Of a stretch of DNA of 64,000 bases, positions 6,657 through 15,518 are shown piece by piece. This stretch comes from Chryseobacterium defluvii (lineage in GTDB: Bacteria; Bacteroidota; Bacteroidia; Flavobacteriales; Weeksellaceae), in contig NZ_RBXB01000001.1 in assembly GCF_003634775.1 (NCBI RefSeq), forward strand, positions 1,054,001-1,118,000. The letters are read 5' to 3'. Below the pieces are notes generated by a model that saw nothing but the letters and a program-made list of their open reading frames with translations, made no database searches and was not told the origin of the DNA. Position 1 is the first letter of the stretch. Each line of letters begins with the position of its first letter. The translations under genes were made by a program, and so were the position numbers.

Positions 6657-9578
6657 ATGAGAAAATTAATTTTTACACTCTCCATTGCTCTAATTAATAT
6701 ATGCATGGGGCAAGATTTCGAGACAGGTTTCTCCAAACCTGTAGCTTCGGTTTCCTCCTTGTCAACGTATACCAATTCTCCAGTCTCTTTTGCCACGGGG
6801 ATACCGGACATATCCTTTCCAGTAGTTTCACTTCCGACTAACAGTAAAGAAATCTCTGCGGGGTTGACTCTGAGCTACCACCCTAAGAACCTACTAAGTA
6901 GTGAAAAGGCAAGTGAAGTAGGATTAGGATGGAGTCTACTGGGAATAAACGGTGTGATTTCTAGAGAAATTGTTCAAGGGTTGGATGAAAAATATGACGA
7001 TGCAGCCAATGCAGGTTACATTAAAAACGAGTTTAATGATATTTATTATTACAATATCGGAGAATACTCTGGAAAGTTCAGAATGATAAGGGATATTGCC
7101 AACAATACTTTTCAGTTGGTTAAGCTTACACCTTCAAATGTCAAAATTGAATACGTAAGAAATAGCAATACAGCAACTTTGATTTTCAACAGTTTTAAAA
7201 TTACAGATGACAAGGGGTATATTTACATTTTTGATAAAAACTCTGTATCTCCCTATAAGGAAGGGGCTGTTTCTATACCATTTAAAAGTGCTTTTTTCCT
7301 AACTAAAATCTATGATTATAAGATGCAGGAGTTAGTTTCTTTTGATTATCAGGTCGATACTTATACACAACCTTCTGCATCACCAGGGACTTTTCAAAAC
7401 TGCAAACTTAAAAAGATATGGTCAAAAGATAATGGTTCCATCGAAATTGATTACACTTTCACAGAAGCCTACAAGAATTCAATGAATGATCCATACGAAG
7501 TCAATTCAATTGTTTCGAAAAGTAATGCAGGAAATATTTTAGCAAAATTTGAATTTACATATGGCTTCACAGAATTTACTAATCCATACGATTATAAAGA
7601 TTCCATTTCAAAAAGGACATTATGGAAGATAAAAAAATACAGTTCGGATCTTTCCAAAAACGAAACGACTCAATTTGAATATAACAATTCGGGAAGCTCT
7701 AAAGAATATGGAGCAATTCCTGGGCAATTCAAAGATTATTTCCTTTGTGATTACATTTCCCATAATCCGGGTACCAACGAGATTGAAAATCCTAAATATT
7801 TTAGTTTGGGGTCTTTAAAGAGAGTTATATCACCAGCAGGTGGCGTTGTTGAATATAACTTTGAAGCTAATGAGTATGCTCATAAAGAGTTTCAACAGTA
7901 CATGACCGACCTTACTGACAATATGGTATACTTTGGAGATCCGCAATTCCAATACCTTAAACCAATTTATTCCGCAGATTTTAATACAAATATTTCAACA
8001 ACCTATAATTTTGCAGTAAGTGGTAATACCTCGCAATATAGAGGGGTTTATGTCAAATATGTTGTGAATGAGATTTATCCGTATCAACCAGGCTTTGAAC
8101 CTAGCGATGGCTCTCAACCTTCATTAAATTTTACAATTCTTGACGCTAATTTTAACGACGGATTTACAGGGGTATTATGCTCTACGCCGCCTCCGATTGT
8201 ATCGTCAACGAGGTTTATGCTGAATGGTGGCACCCATACCTTAAAAATTCAGAGTCCGACAGGTGGTAAAGGACATTTTGAAATCTATGAAATGACCATC
8301 AGAGATCTACCTCACAGAAATGCTATTATTAAAAAAGATCAAGGTTTGCGAATAGAAAGTATCAAATACTATGAGAACTACTATTCACAGACCCCAGCGA
8401 AGTTTGAAAGATTTGCTTATGACAAATTTGATGAGACCAATTCATCAAGTGGAGAAAATATTGTTGAAGGAAGTACTCAAGGTTATTTAGTAGAATCGAT
8501 AGTCTATCAAAATGTAAAGGTATTTAATGGAGACACAGGAGGATACACAAAATATTACTACAAAGCTCCTTCCGCGTACCCTTCCCAACCTGGTCCGTAT
8601 TATAAATATTGGCCAAATGTGAATATTACCAAAGGTGGATTGATAGAAAAAAAGGAAGTATTTAATATGGGGAATTTATTATTGGCATCTGAGAATTACG
8701 ATTATACGCTGGCAGAAATGAATGTTCCAAATTATATTCCTATTGCTGGCGGAGATTATGAAACGAAAACTGCGTGGATTAAAGAACAACGTGCTACATC
8801 TAAAGTGTTTGATCAGAACGCAAGGGCAGTAACAACCAGTTCTGAATTGATAAAGTCTGCCGATGACTTCAATTTAGTTACAGAAAGAGCAACAAATTCC
8901 GATGGAAGTACCCAGGAGAAATCCTATAAATATGCAAGAGAAAAAAATCAAACAGCATTGATCAATGCTAATATATTAGGAGTCCCACTAGAAACTCAGG
9001 TGACGAAAAATGGAACAGTAGTAGCCAAAAGCGAGATAAAATATGACAACCCTTCACAACTATATCCTACTTCGGTTATTGCGTTTACGCCTGATAATTT
9101 AACAAGTAGCTATACAGGCATTAAGTATGAAGTATATGATGAAAAAGGGCATGTAGTACAATATTCTACAACACCAGATTCCTCAACGGGTATTGGAGTG
9201 CCAACCACAATAATTTGGGGTTATAATAAAACAATGCCTATTGCTAAGATAGATGGTGCTACACTTGCTAATATTCCTCAGAACCTGATCGATGCTATAG
9301 TGAATGCTTCCAATGAAGATGCCAACGCCTCTCCGGCTGATGCACAAGCTAAAGAAGATGCATTACTGGCCCAGTTAGAAAATTTTAAAAACAATACTGC
9401 ATTGTCAGGATTTAGCGTTTCAGTTTACACTTATAATCCATCAGTAGGAGTAACGAATGTTTTACCTCCTAACGGTATAAGAGAAATCTATGTCTATGAT
9501 AGCTTCGGAAGGCTAGAAAAAGTAAAAGATGTCAATGGAAATGTGTTAAAAGACTATCAGTACAATTACAAACAGTAA
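6657..9578 (+). CDS. SpvB/YD-repeat-like partner of RHS protein
   Basis: 973 residues from ATG 6657 (a GTG one codon earlier is less likely). A signal peptide (MRKLIFTLSIALINICMGQ) precedes SpvB/TcB-like text: 'FSKPVASVSSLSTYTNSPVSF', 'GLTLSYHPKN' and 'GLGWSLLG' in the first 100 residues are typical of the N-terminal beta-sandwich of these shells. Near the end 'GIREIYVYDSFGRLEKVKDVNG' is a clear YD repeat. The next gene continues with YD repeats and the RHS core, so the two together look like a split Tc-B/Tc-C-type cocoon. No toxin domain is visible in this protein. Such gene pairs are common in Chryseobacterium and relatives. Confidence 0.75.
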   Translation: MRKLIFTLSIALINICMGQDFETGFSKPVASVSSLSTYTNSPVSFATGIPDISFPVVSLPTNSKEISAGLTLSYHPKNLLSSEKASEVGLGWSLLGINGVISREIVQGLDEKYDDAANAGYIKNEFNDIYYYNIGEYSGKFRMIRDIANNTFQLVKLTPSNVKIEYVRNSNTATLIFNSFKITDDKGYIYIFDKNSVSPYKEGAVSIPFKSAFFLTKIYDYKMQELVSFDYQVDTYTQPSASPGTFQNCKLKKIWSKDNGSIEIDYTFTEAYKNSMNDPYEVNSIVSKSNAGNILAKFEFTYGFTEFTNPYDYKDSISKRTLWKIKKYSSDLSKNETTQFEYNNSGSSKEYGAIPGQFKDYFLCDYISHNPGTNEIENPKYFSLGSLKRVISPAGGVVEYNFEANEYAHKEFQQYMTDLTDNMVYFGDPQFQYLKPIYSADFNTNISTTYNFAVSGNTSQYRGVYVKYVVNEIYPYQPGFEPSDGSQPSLNFTILDANFNDGFTGVLCSTPPPIVSSTRFMLNGGTHTLKIQSPTGGKGHFEIYEMTIRDLPHRNAIIKKDQGLRIESIKYYENYYSQTPAKFERFAYDKFDETNSSSGENIVEGSTQGYLVESIVYQNVKVFNGDTGGYTKYYYKAPSAYPSQPGPYYKYWPNVNITKGGLIEKKEVFNMGNLLLASENYDYTLAEMNVPNYIPIAGGDYETKTAWIKEQRATSKVFDQNARAVTTSSELIKSADDFNLVTERATNSDGSTQEKSYKYAREKNQTALINANILGVPLETQVTKNGTVVAKSEIKYDNPSQLYPTSVIAFTPDNLTSSYTGIKYEVYDEKGHVVQYSTTPDSSTGIGVPTTIIWGYNKTMPIAKIDGATLANIPQNLIDAIVNASNEDANASPADAQAKEDALLAQLENFKNNTALSGFSVSVYTYNPSVGVTNVLPPNGIREIYVYDSFGRLEKVKDVNGNVLKDYQYNYKQ

Positions 9579-9590
9579 AACAACCTACCA

Positions 9591-12500
9591 ATGAAAAAAC
9601 TATTATTTATATTCAATATGCTGTTTGTGGCTGGATTATTTTATGCACAAACACCTACTACTTCGCAGAATTATATTTATACTAGAACTTATTTGTCTGA
9701 AGATGGCAGTAAAAAAACTGAATCTGTTCAATATTTTGATGGTCTCGGAAGACTGAAGCAAACAGTTTCTGTAAAAGCCACACCTTCAGGTAAAGATTTA
9801 GTGGTTCCTGTATTGTATGATGAATTGGGCAGACAGCCTAAGGATTTTCTGCCACTGCCTATGGCAACTGCCAACGCTGGAATTCAAACCTTAACGGAAG
9901 CCGATGTCAACTCATATTACAATGTTGCCAATGCTTACGTTGAAAAGATATTTGACAATTCACCACTAAGTAAGGTACTAGAGGTCGCAACACCAGGTGA
10001 TGCATGGAAGAAGAATTCTGGTCATACGCGTAAGTCTGAATTTGAAACCAATATAACAGCAGATCAGGTTAAAAAGTTTGTCATTAATTCTTCCTGGGCA
10101 AATGCGACCGTGTCTTTTTCTGTTCCTACAGTAGAATGGTATGGAGAAAGTCAGCTCATGAAAAATGTTACCATCGATGAAGACGGAAACAAAAGCATTA
10201 CTTTCAAAGACTCACAGGGAAAGACCATATTAGCTAGAAAAATGAACGGTACAGAGCCTGTTGATACTTATTATATCTATAATCTTTATGATCAATTAGC
10301 ACTAGTAATTACTCCAAAAGCAAATAAGGAAATTACCCAAAATGGAAATGTTGTTACCCAAAGTATCCTAGATCAATATTGTTATCAGTACAAATATGAC
10401 AATAGAAACAGGATGGTGGAAAAAAGGCTTCCTGGAAAAAATTCATGGGATTATTTTGTCTATGATAAACAAAACCGATTGGTATTATCGCAAGACGCCA
10501 ATCAAAACAGGAAAGAATGGACATTTACAAAATATGATAAGTTCGGGAGAGTCGTGTATACGGGATTGCTAGCCAACACTTCAAATAGGGTTACAATGCA
10601 AAATTCCCTTAATGCTATGTCTTCTAATGAATTGAATAACGAAAGCAGAACTTCCACGCCTTTTGCTGCCAACGGACAGAATATTTACTATACCAAAGTA
10701 GCATTTCCAACCAGTAACATGACCGTACTTACCGTTAATTACTATGATGATTATGCCCCTGAAGCTCCCGCAAGACCTAACACTATTTTGGGAAAGACTA
10801 CATTAAGTTCAACACCAACTCAATACTCTACTAATGGGGTCGTAACATATAGAAGTTTAAAAGGGATGCCTACTTCCACTTATATTAAAAATATTGAAGA
10901 CGACAATTGGACACAATCACATGTGTGGTATGATTCTGAAGCAAAAACGTTGGGTTCTCATTCCATTAATTTCTTAGGCGGTTATACCAAGACTGAAACA
11001 GAAATTGATTTTGCAGGTATTATAAAGAAAACTAAAATCTATCATAAAAGGCTTAATACTGATACAGAAAAAGTGATCATTGAAACTTTTGAGCACGATA
11101 ATCAAAACCGACTACTTGTATATAAGCACCAGGTTGACAATAATCCTGAAGAGGTGTTAAGTCAGAATACTTATAACGATCTTGGACAGCTTGTAGTAAA
11201 AAAGGTTGGAAATACAATTTCCTCACCATTACAGACCATTAATTATACTTACAATATACATGGAAAATTAAAAACGATTAATGATCCGAATAACTTAGGT
11301 GATGATTTGTTTGGATATAAGATCAATTACAATGAGGTAGAAGGTCTTGAATCTCCCAATACTGATTTTACTGAACTTAAAGTAAAACCTAGGTTTAATG
11401 GAGATATCGCGGAAGTATCGTGGAAGACTCTTACCGAAGATAATGAACCGTTGAAGAGATACGGGTATGTTTATGATGGTTTGAGCAGGTTATCTGCTGG
11501 ATTTTATCAAAAAGCAGGAAATGAGTCTGCTAAAGAGTATTTTGAAAAGATTGATTATGATATAGATGGTAGCATAACAAGGTTGAAAAGGTCAGAAGGG
11601 GTTACTGCTGGAAACAGTTTTGCAACAATGATCGATAATCTGAAATATGACTATGCCGGAAACAGATTAACTAAGGTAACCGATGAACAGCAAAACCCAT
11701 CAGGATATCCCTATATTGTAACTCCTAATACGATAACTTACGATGCCAATGGAAATATGACCACTCTTTTGGATAAAGGAATTTCTTCCATCCAATATAA
11801 TTTTTTAAATTTACCGAAACAAATCACCCAAAATGCCCGAGTAACCAATTATACCTACAGGGCAGATGGAGTGAAAGTGAAGAAGCTCTTTGGTGATATC
11901 GAAACCAATTACCTGGACGGTTTCCAGTATAAATCTACAAAGCCATCTGAAACAGTACCACCGGGTGACTTCCCCCCTGAGCCAGATCCTAATGAAGTTG
12001 CTGAAATGAAGCTAAGGATTATTCCTACAGCCGAAGGTTATTATGATGCCCTCAACAACCAGTACATCTATAATTTTACGGATCATTTAGGAAATGTAAG
12101 ATTAAGCTATACGGATACGAATAAAGATGGTGTCATTCAGCCCAGACAATACAAAGTTGTACAATGTTCAGGATCTGGATGGAATCAAATGTGTATTGAT
12201 TACTGGAAACCTGGTGAAATTGTAGAAGTAAATAATTACTATCCTTTCGGATTATTGCATAATTATACGGCAACTACACAAAATGTTTACCAGTACAAGT
12301 ACAATGGCAAGGAGTTGCAAGAGTCTGGAATGTATGATTTTGGTGCAAGAATGTATATGCCTGATCTCGGAAGATGGGGAGTTATTGATCCACTAGCAGA
12401 AAGTTATAGAAGATGGTCACCTTACCATTATGCGATGAATAACCCAGCAAATCTTACTGACCCGGACGGAATGGGGTCTTATGATTCTGAAGGAGTTTGG

Positions 12501-13226
12501 CATAGTGAGATGGAAGATTTTGAAAAATACCACGGTTTAAATTCTTATTCTCCATTTGAAAAAGAGCACAACACCTTTAAAACTCCAGATGGTGAAGGAG
12601 CTGGCGGAGGCGGAGGAATAACAATAGGTGATTTGATGGATGCTCTTTTCCCAAATTCTAATGAAGGTTATCAACCAGATTTTGGAAAGTTTGATTTTGA
12701 ACAATTTGGATTGGAAGACATTGATGACAATATTGATAGAGGTAGAAAGAAAGGAAAAGGAAAGGCAAAAAGAGATATTAAAGGAAATACACTCAATTGG
12801 TTTAATGAGGGTGATGGTGGGCTATACATAGCAGCTTCCAATGATATTGTTCCAAATAATACCGTAAGAGTTTTCTCCCACGCAAATGAGGATGCAATAA
12901 TGGGACCCGATGGAAAGTTGATATATAATGCTGCTGATTTCAATGCTTTATTAGTACATCGAAGTCCGGCTTGGAAAAAATTTAAAGAGAAAGGAGGAGT
13001 AATGATATTAGACTTGAGAGCTTGTAATACAGGTTCGATTGAAAATTCTTTTGCACATAGATTATCAATGCATCCTGATTTTAAAAATGTTGTCATAATG
13101 GCGCCGGCAGATTATTATATTGCTAGTGGTGACGGTAAATCAACTCACGTGGGAGGACCAGGTAATTATAATCTCTTTATTAATGGAAAATTAGTACGAG
13201 GAAAATTTAATAATATCAAACGTTAA
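9591..13226 (+). CDS. RHS-repeat polymorphic toxin with caspase-fold-like tip
   Basis: 1211 residues. A signal peptide (to about residue 20) and a DUF6443-like N-terminus (YLSEDGSKKTESVQYFDGLGRL) are followed by many YD repeats (residues ~50-830). The RHS core is at about 905-960: '[19 protein letters not shown]', '[13 protein letters not shown]', 'YHYAMNNP' and the closing DPDG at 957-960. In known RHS proteins an autoprotease cuts near here and frees the tip. The tip (962-1211) has a Gly-rich linker (GGGGG), a basic stretch (RGRKKGKGKAKR) and a domain with VFSHAN (His1097) and LRACNTG (Cys1145). That spacing and context match clan CD (caspase/C80/CHAT-like) cysteine peptidases. A lipoprotein gene follows 6 bases later. 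Confidence 0.88.
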   Translation: MKKLLFIFNMLFVAGLFYAQTPTTSQNYIYTRTYLSEDGSKKTESVQYFDGLGRLKQTVSVKATPSGKDLVVPVLYDELGRQPKDFLPLPMATANAGIQTLTEADVNSYYNVANAYVEKIFDNSPLSKVLEVATPGDAWKKNSGHTRKSEFETNITADQVKKFVINSSWANATVSFSVPTVEWYGESQLMKNVTIDEDGNKSITFKDSQGKTILARKMNGTEPVDTYYIYNLYDQLALVITPKANKEITQNGNVVTQSILDQYCYQYKYDNRNRMVEKRLPGKNSWDYFVYDKQNRLVLSQDANQNRKEWTFTKYDKFGRVVYTGLLANTSNRVTMQNSLNAMSSNELNNESRTSTPFAANGQNIYYTKVAFPTSNMTVLTVNYYDDYAPEAPARPNTILGKTTLSSTPTQYSTNGVVTYRSLKGMPTSTYIKNIEDDNWTQSHVWYDSEAKTLGSHSINFLGGYTKTETEIDFAGIIKKTKIYHKRLNTDTEKVIIETFEHDNQNRLLVYKHQVDNNPEEVLSQNTYNDLGQLVVKKVGNTISSPLQTINYTYNIHGKLKTINDPNNLGDDLFGYKINYNEVEGLESPNTDFTELKVKPRFNGDIAEVSWKTLTEDNEPLKRYGYVYDGLSRLSAGFYQKAGNESAKEYFEKIDYDIDGSITRLKRSEGVTAGNSFATMIDNLKYDYAGNRLTKVTDEQQNPSGYPYIVTPNTITYDANGNMTTLLDKGISSIQYNFLNLPKQITQNARVTNYTYRADGVKVKKLFGDIETNYLDGFQYKSTKPSETVPPGDFPPEPDPNEVAEMKLRIIPTAEGYYDALNNQYIYNFTDHLGNVRLSYTDTNKDGVIQPRQYKVVQCSGSGWNQMCIDYWKPGEIVEVNNYYPFGLLHNYTATTQNVYQYKYNGKELQESGMYDFGARMYMPDLGRWGVIDPLAESYRRWSPYHYAMNNPANLTDPDGMGSYDSEGVWHSEMEDFEKYHGLNSYSPFEKEHNTFKTPDGEGAGGGGGITIGDLMDALFPNSNEGYQPDFGKFDFEQFGLEDIDDNIDRGRKKGKGKAKRDIKGNTLNWFNEGDGGLYIAASNDIVPNNTVRVFSHANEDAIMGPDGKLIYNAADFNALLVHRSPAWKKFKEKGGVMILDLRACNTGSIENSFAHRLSMHPDFKNVVIMAPADYYIASGDGKSTHVGGPGNYNLFINGKLVRGKFNNIKR

Positions 13227-13232
13227 TAAGTT

Positions 13233-13730
13233 ATGAAAAAAATAGCCTTTATTATAATAACATTCTTACTGTTAAGTTGCCAAAAAAAGGAAAATACTAA
13301 ACTTGTTGTAAAGAAAGAAGAATTAATTGAACTTAAAAGGGAAATAATTGAAAAAGGTAATGAAGATTCCTTTACTAAATTAGCGCTTAGGATTGGGAAT
13401 AATTCCCATAAATATGAGATTTTACCTTATGCACTGATTATGGCAAATAAGTATAATAGTGGCGAAGGCTGCCATCAGGTTTTTGTTGGATTACTAGACA
13501 TGAATAATCCAAATAATTATGGATATAAAATATCTTTAATTAAAGACTTTAGCGAGACGGATAGACAATTTGCTATAGCATATCTTGAAAAAGGGGCAAA
13601 ACTTAAAAATATAAATTGCATTCTAGCTCTAGAAGAAATTTATAGAAATGGTTGGGGATTAGAAAAAAATGATACAAAAGCCGATAGATTGCAAGAGGAA
13701 TTTAAGTCCATTACAGAACGAAAGAAATAA
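13233..13730 (+). CDS. Sel1-like lipoprotein, candidate immunity protein
   Basis: 165 residues with a lipoprotein signal (lipobox LLLSC, lipidated Cys16). The C-terminal part (about 113-155: AIAYLEKGAKLKNINCILAL, then YRNGWGLEKNDTKA) matches a Sel1/TPR-like repeat. It starts 6 bases after the toxin stop, the usual place for the cognate immunity gene. If so, protection would act at a membrane surface rather than in the cytoplasm, which would fit a peptidase tip arriving from outside. Sel1-like immunity proteins are known for some polymorphic toxins. The pairing is inferred from position only. Confidence 0.65.
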   Translation: MKKIAFIIITFLLLSCQKKENTKLVVKKEELIELKREIIEKGNEDSFTKLALRIGNNSHKYEILPYALIMANKYNSGEGCHQVFVGLLDMNNPNNYGYKISLIKDFSETDRQFAIAYLEKGAKLKNINCILALEEIYRNGWGLEKNDTKADRLQEEFKSITERKK

Positions 13731-13837
13731 ATATTTGGCAATGTACTAATGTATCAACCATATTGGTTTTGGAGTTTATATCTTTTTTGAGACAAAGAGC
13801 TTGTTTTTTTATACTCTCTAACAATAGAAACATCATA

Positions 13838-13864
13838 AATCAGGGCTTTTTTAAAGCCCTGATT
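13838..13864 (+). terminator. Hairpin after toxin/immunity pair
   Basis: A 12-bp perfect stem ATCAGGGCTTT/AAAGCCCTGAT (13839-13849 with 13853-13863, plus one flanking A-T) with a 3-base T loop. It lacks a long T-run after the stem on the plus strand but lies 108 bases past the stop of the candidate immunity gene. It is a likely transcript end or a boundary of the RHS unit. Confidence 0.45.
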
Positions 13865-13889
13865 ATAAATTTCACAAAAAAGAAGTTCT

Positions 13890-14254
13890 TGAAATTATAG
13901 AGCTAAACAATTACTATCAGTTAAAGCATGGTTATACAACCACGAACTTAAATGCTATAAATAAAAGTACAACGGGAAGGAATTGCAGGAAAGTGGGATG
14001 TATGATTTTGGTGCAAGAATGTATATGCCTGATCTCGGAAGATGGGGAGTTATTGATCCACTGGCTGAAAGTTATAGAAGATGGTCACCGTATCATTATG
14101 CAATGAATAATCCAAGAATAAGTATATAAAAGATTAATCACAATTTGGACAATTGATGAACAGGATCAATAGTATTTCGAAAAAGAACCCAGTTTATGGG
14201 GAAAGCCTAAAGGCTGGAAAAAATTTATTAGAAAAAGTAGGATTTAAATTTTAA
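13890..14254 (+). pseudogene. Orphan RHS core remnant plus toxin-tip remnant
   Basis: 13968-14129 encodes '[19 protein letters not shown]' and '[20 protein letters not shown]' and stops shortly after NNP. At DNA level the stretch from about 13998 repeats the intact gene at 12329-12399 almost without change. Upstream (13890-13967) a frame-shifted piece reads LNNYYQLKHGYTTT, the degraded equivalent of NNYYPFGL. Downstream, 14138-14254 is a separate in-frame tail, 'KNPVYGESLKAGKNLLEKVG' then FKF and a stop, that looks like the last residues of a former toxin tip. This is a relic of an older RHS cassette. The 13731-13890 part of the gap holds only the hairpin noted separately. Confidence 0.8.
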
Positions 14255-14259
14255 ATAAT

Positions 14260-14718
14260 ATGAAAAGTTTTGAATTAGGCAACCTTTATACAATAGATAC
14301 AAATAAAGGTTTGGGATTATTTCAGCTTGTAAATATCCCTGAAGATAAAAAAAACGAAGTCGAAATGATAAGGGTTTCTTATCATCTTTTTCCAGATATT
14401 CCAAAAGATATTGATGAAGTATTTTCTGATGACTTTTTTTATGTATGTTTTCCAGTCAAAGCTGCTTTAAGAAAAAAAGTAATAAACTTAGTAGGACATC
14501 AGGATTTACCTGAGAATTTTTCCATTCCAAGATTCTACAGAATTGAACATTACTTTAATAAAGGAGAATGGATTATAGTTGATAACAAATCTGAAAATAT
14601 AGAGCAGGTAAAATCTTTGTCTGATGATCAGCTTAAGTTATCTCCAGATGGAGTTTGGACAGATCTTTATTTAAAAGATCGTTTGGAAGAAGGTTGGCGT
14701 TTAGAAAATTGGAAATAA
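14260..14718 (+). CDS. Immunity-like protein, paralogue 1
   Basis: 152 residues, soluble, no signal peptide. It starts 5 bases after the remnant toxin tail, exactly where an immunity gene would follow its toxin. It shares more than half its residues with the next gene: both begin MK(S/N)FELG, contain QLVNIPEDK, EMIRVSY, FPVKAAL and end RLEEGWRLENWK. The short beta-rich layout with an N-terminal 'LGxxYxIDTxKGxGxFQLV' resembles Imm26-type immunity proteins, but I cannot confirm the family. It probably protected against the toxin whose tip remains at 14138-14254. Confidence 0.65.
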   Translation: MKSFELGNLYTIDTNKGLGLFQLVNIPEDKKNEVEMIRVSYHLFPDIPKDIDEVFSDDFFYVCFPVKAALRKKVINLVGHQDLPENFSIPRFYRIEHYFNKGEWIIVDNKSENIEQVKSLSDDQLKLSPDGVWTDLYLKDRLEEGWRLENWK

Positions 14719-14727
14719 TTGAATAAG

Positions 14728-15186
14728 ATGAAGAATTTTGAATTGGGGAGTGTATATGCAATAGATACTGTTAAAGGTATAGGTATATTTCAATTGGTTA
14801 ATATTCCTGAAGATAAAAGGCATGGAGTTGAAATGATAAGAGTTTCTTATGATCTTTATACGGAAGTTCCTAAAAGTTTCCAACCAGTGTTTGACCAAGA
14901 CTTCTTCTATATCCGTTTTCCAGTAAAGGCAGCATTAAAAAGGAAAATGATAAACTATATAGGGCATAGTGATCTGATACCGGGTTTTAAAATCCCTAGA
15001 TACTATAGAACTCCACATTATTTTAATCGTGATGAATGGATTATTTTCGATTCAGAGACAAATCAAATAGAACAGGTCAAAACTCTTACAGTGGAACAAC
15101 TTAAGTTATCCACTGATAGTGTTTGGAATATCGCATTTTTAAAAGAGCGTTTAGAAGAAGGCTGGCGTTTAGAAAATTGGAAATAA
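14728..15186 (+). CDS. Immunity-like protein, paralogue 2
   Basis: 152 residues counted from ATG 14728; the TTG at 14719 directly after the previous stop is rejected because ATG 14728 aligns exactly with the start of paralogue 1 (MKNFELG against MKSFELG). It is a tandem duplicate that has diverged mostly in the central region (EVPKSFQPVFDQDFFYIRF) and near residue 135. Tandem immunity paralogues are typical of RHS loci that have changed tips over time and keep protection against neighbours. Confidence 0.65.
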   Translation: MKNFELGSVYAIDTVKGIGIFQLVNIPEDKRHGVEMIRVSYDLYTEVPKSFQPVFDQDFFYIRFPVKAALKRKMINYIGHSDLIPGFKIPRYYRTPHYFNRDEWIIFDSETNQIEQVKTLTVEQLKLSTDSVWNIAFLKERLEEGWRLENWK

Positions 15187-15192
15187 AATATT

Positions 15193-15446
15193 ATGAATCA
15201 ATATCATTTAATAATTCCCTTTTGGGGTGACGACATTTCTGAAGATTTTGGGTTAAGAGATGTGGTTGTAGAGTATCTTGAGGAAACACTTCAATCCGAA
15301 GTTTATGAAGAAGGTACTGGAGTCGATGGAATGCATGTTTTTTCAACTCCGATTTGCCAAAATCAGAAATTAAGGAAAAGATCAAATCAATATTATACCA
15401 ACGTACTAATAAGGAGCTCAGCCACCTTATAGAGGTTGTAAGTTAA
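15193..15446 (+). pseudogene. Small immunity-like gene broken by a frameshift
   Basis: The start frame reads MNQYHLIIPFWGDDISEDFG onward and stops at 15432 after an unconvincing basic tail. A different frame takes over at about 15362 with SEIKEKIKSILYQRTNKELS and then HLIEVVS before the stop at 15446, which looks like the natural acidic, helical C-terminus. The slip lies near the CAAAATC run at 15358-15364. The intact protein would be about 84 residues. It starts 6 bases after the preceding immunity-like gene. A sequencing error is possible. Confidence 0.5.
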
Positions 15447-15477
15447 TTGTGTGAACAATTCCTGAAATTTAAAATTA

Positions 15478-15512
15478 TAAGAGGCTGTCATTGACAGTCT
15501 CTTATTCTAAAA
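15478..15512 (+). terminator. Hairpin after the immunity-like cluster
   Basis: A 13-bp stem TAAGAGGCTGTCA/TGACAGTCTCTTA (15478-15490 with 15492-15504, one G-T pair). The sequence after it is only weakly T-rich, so it may be a terminator or an RNA-stability hairpin. Confidence 0.45.
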
Positions 15513-15518
15513 AAATCC

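Noticed and set aside
12671..13096. 141-codon minus-strand frame opposite the toxin tip
   Set aside because: It is antisense to the RHS tip, which has better domain evidence. Its composition is Ser/Pro/Phe-rich as expected of a shadow frame.
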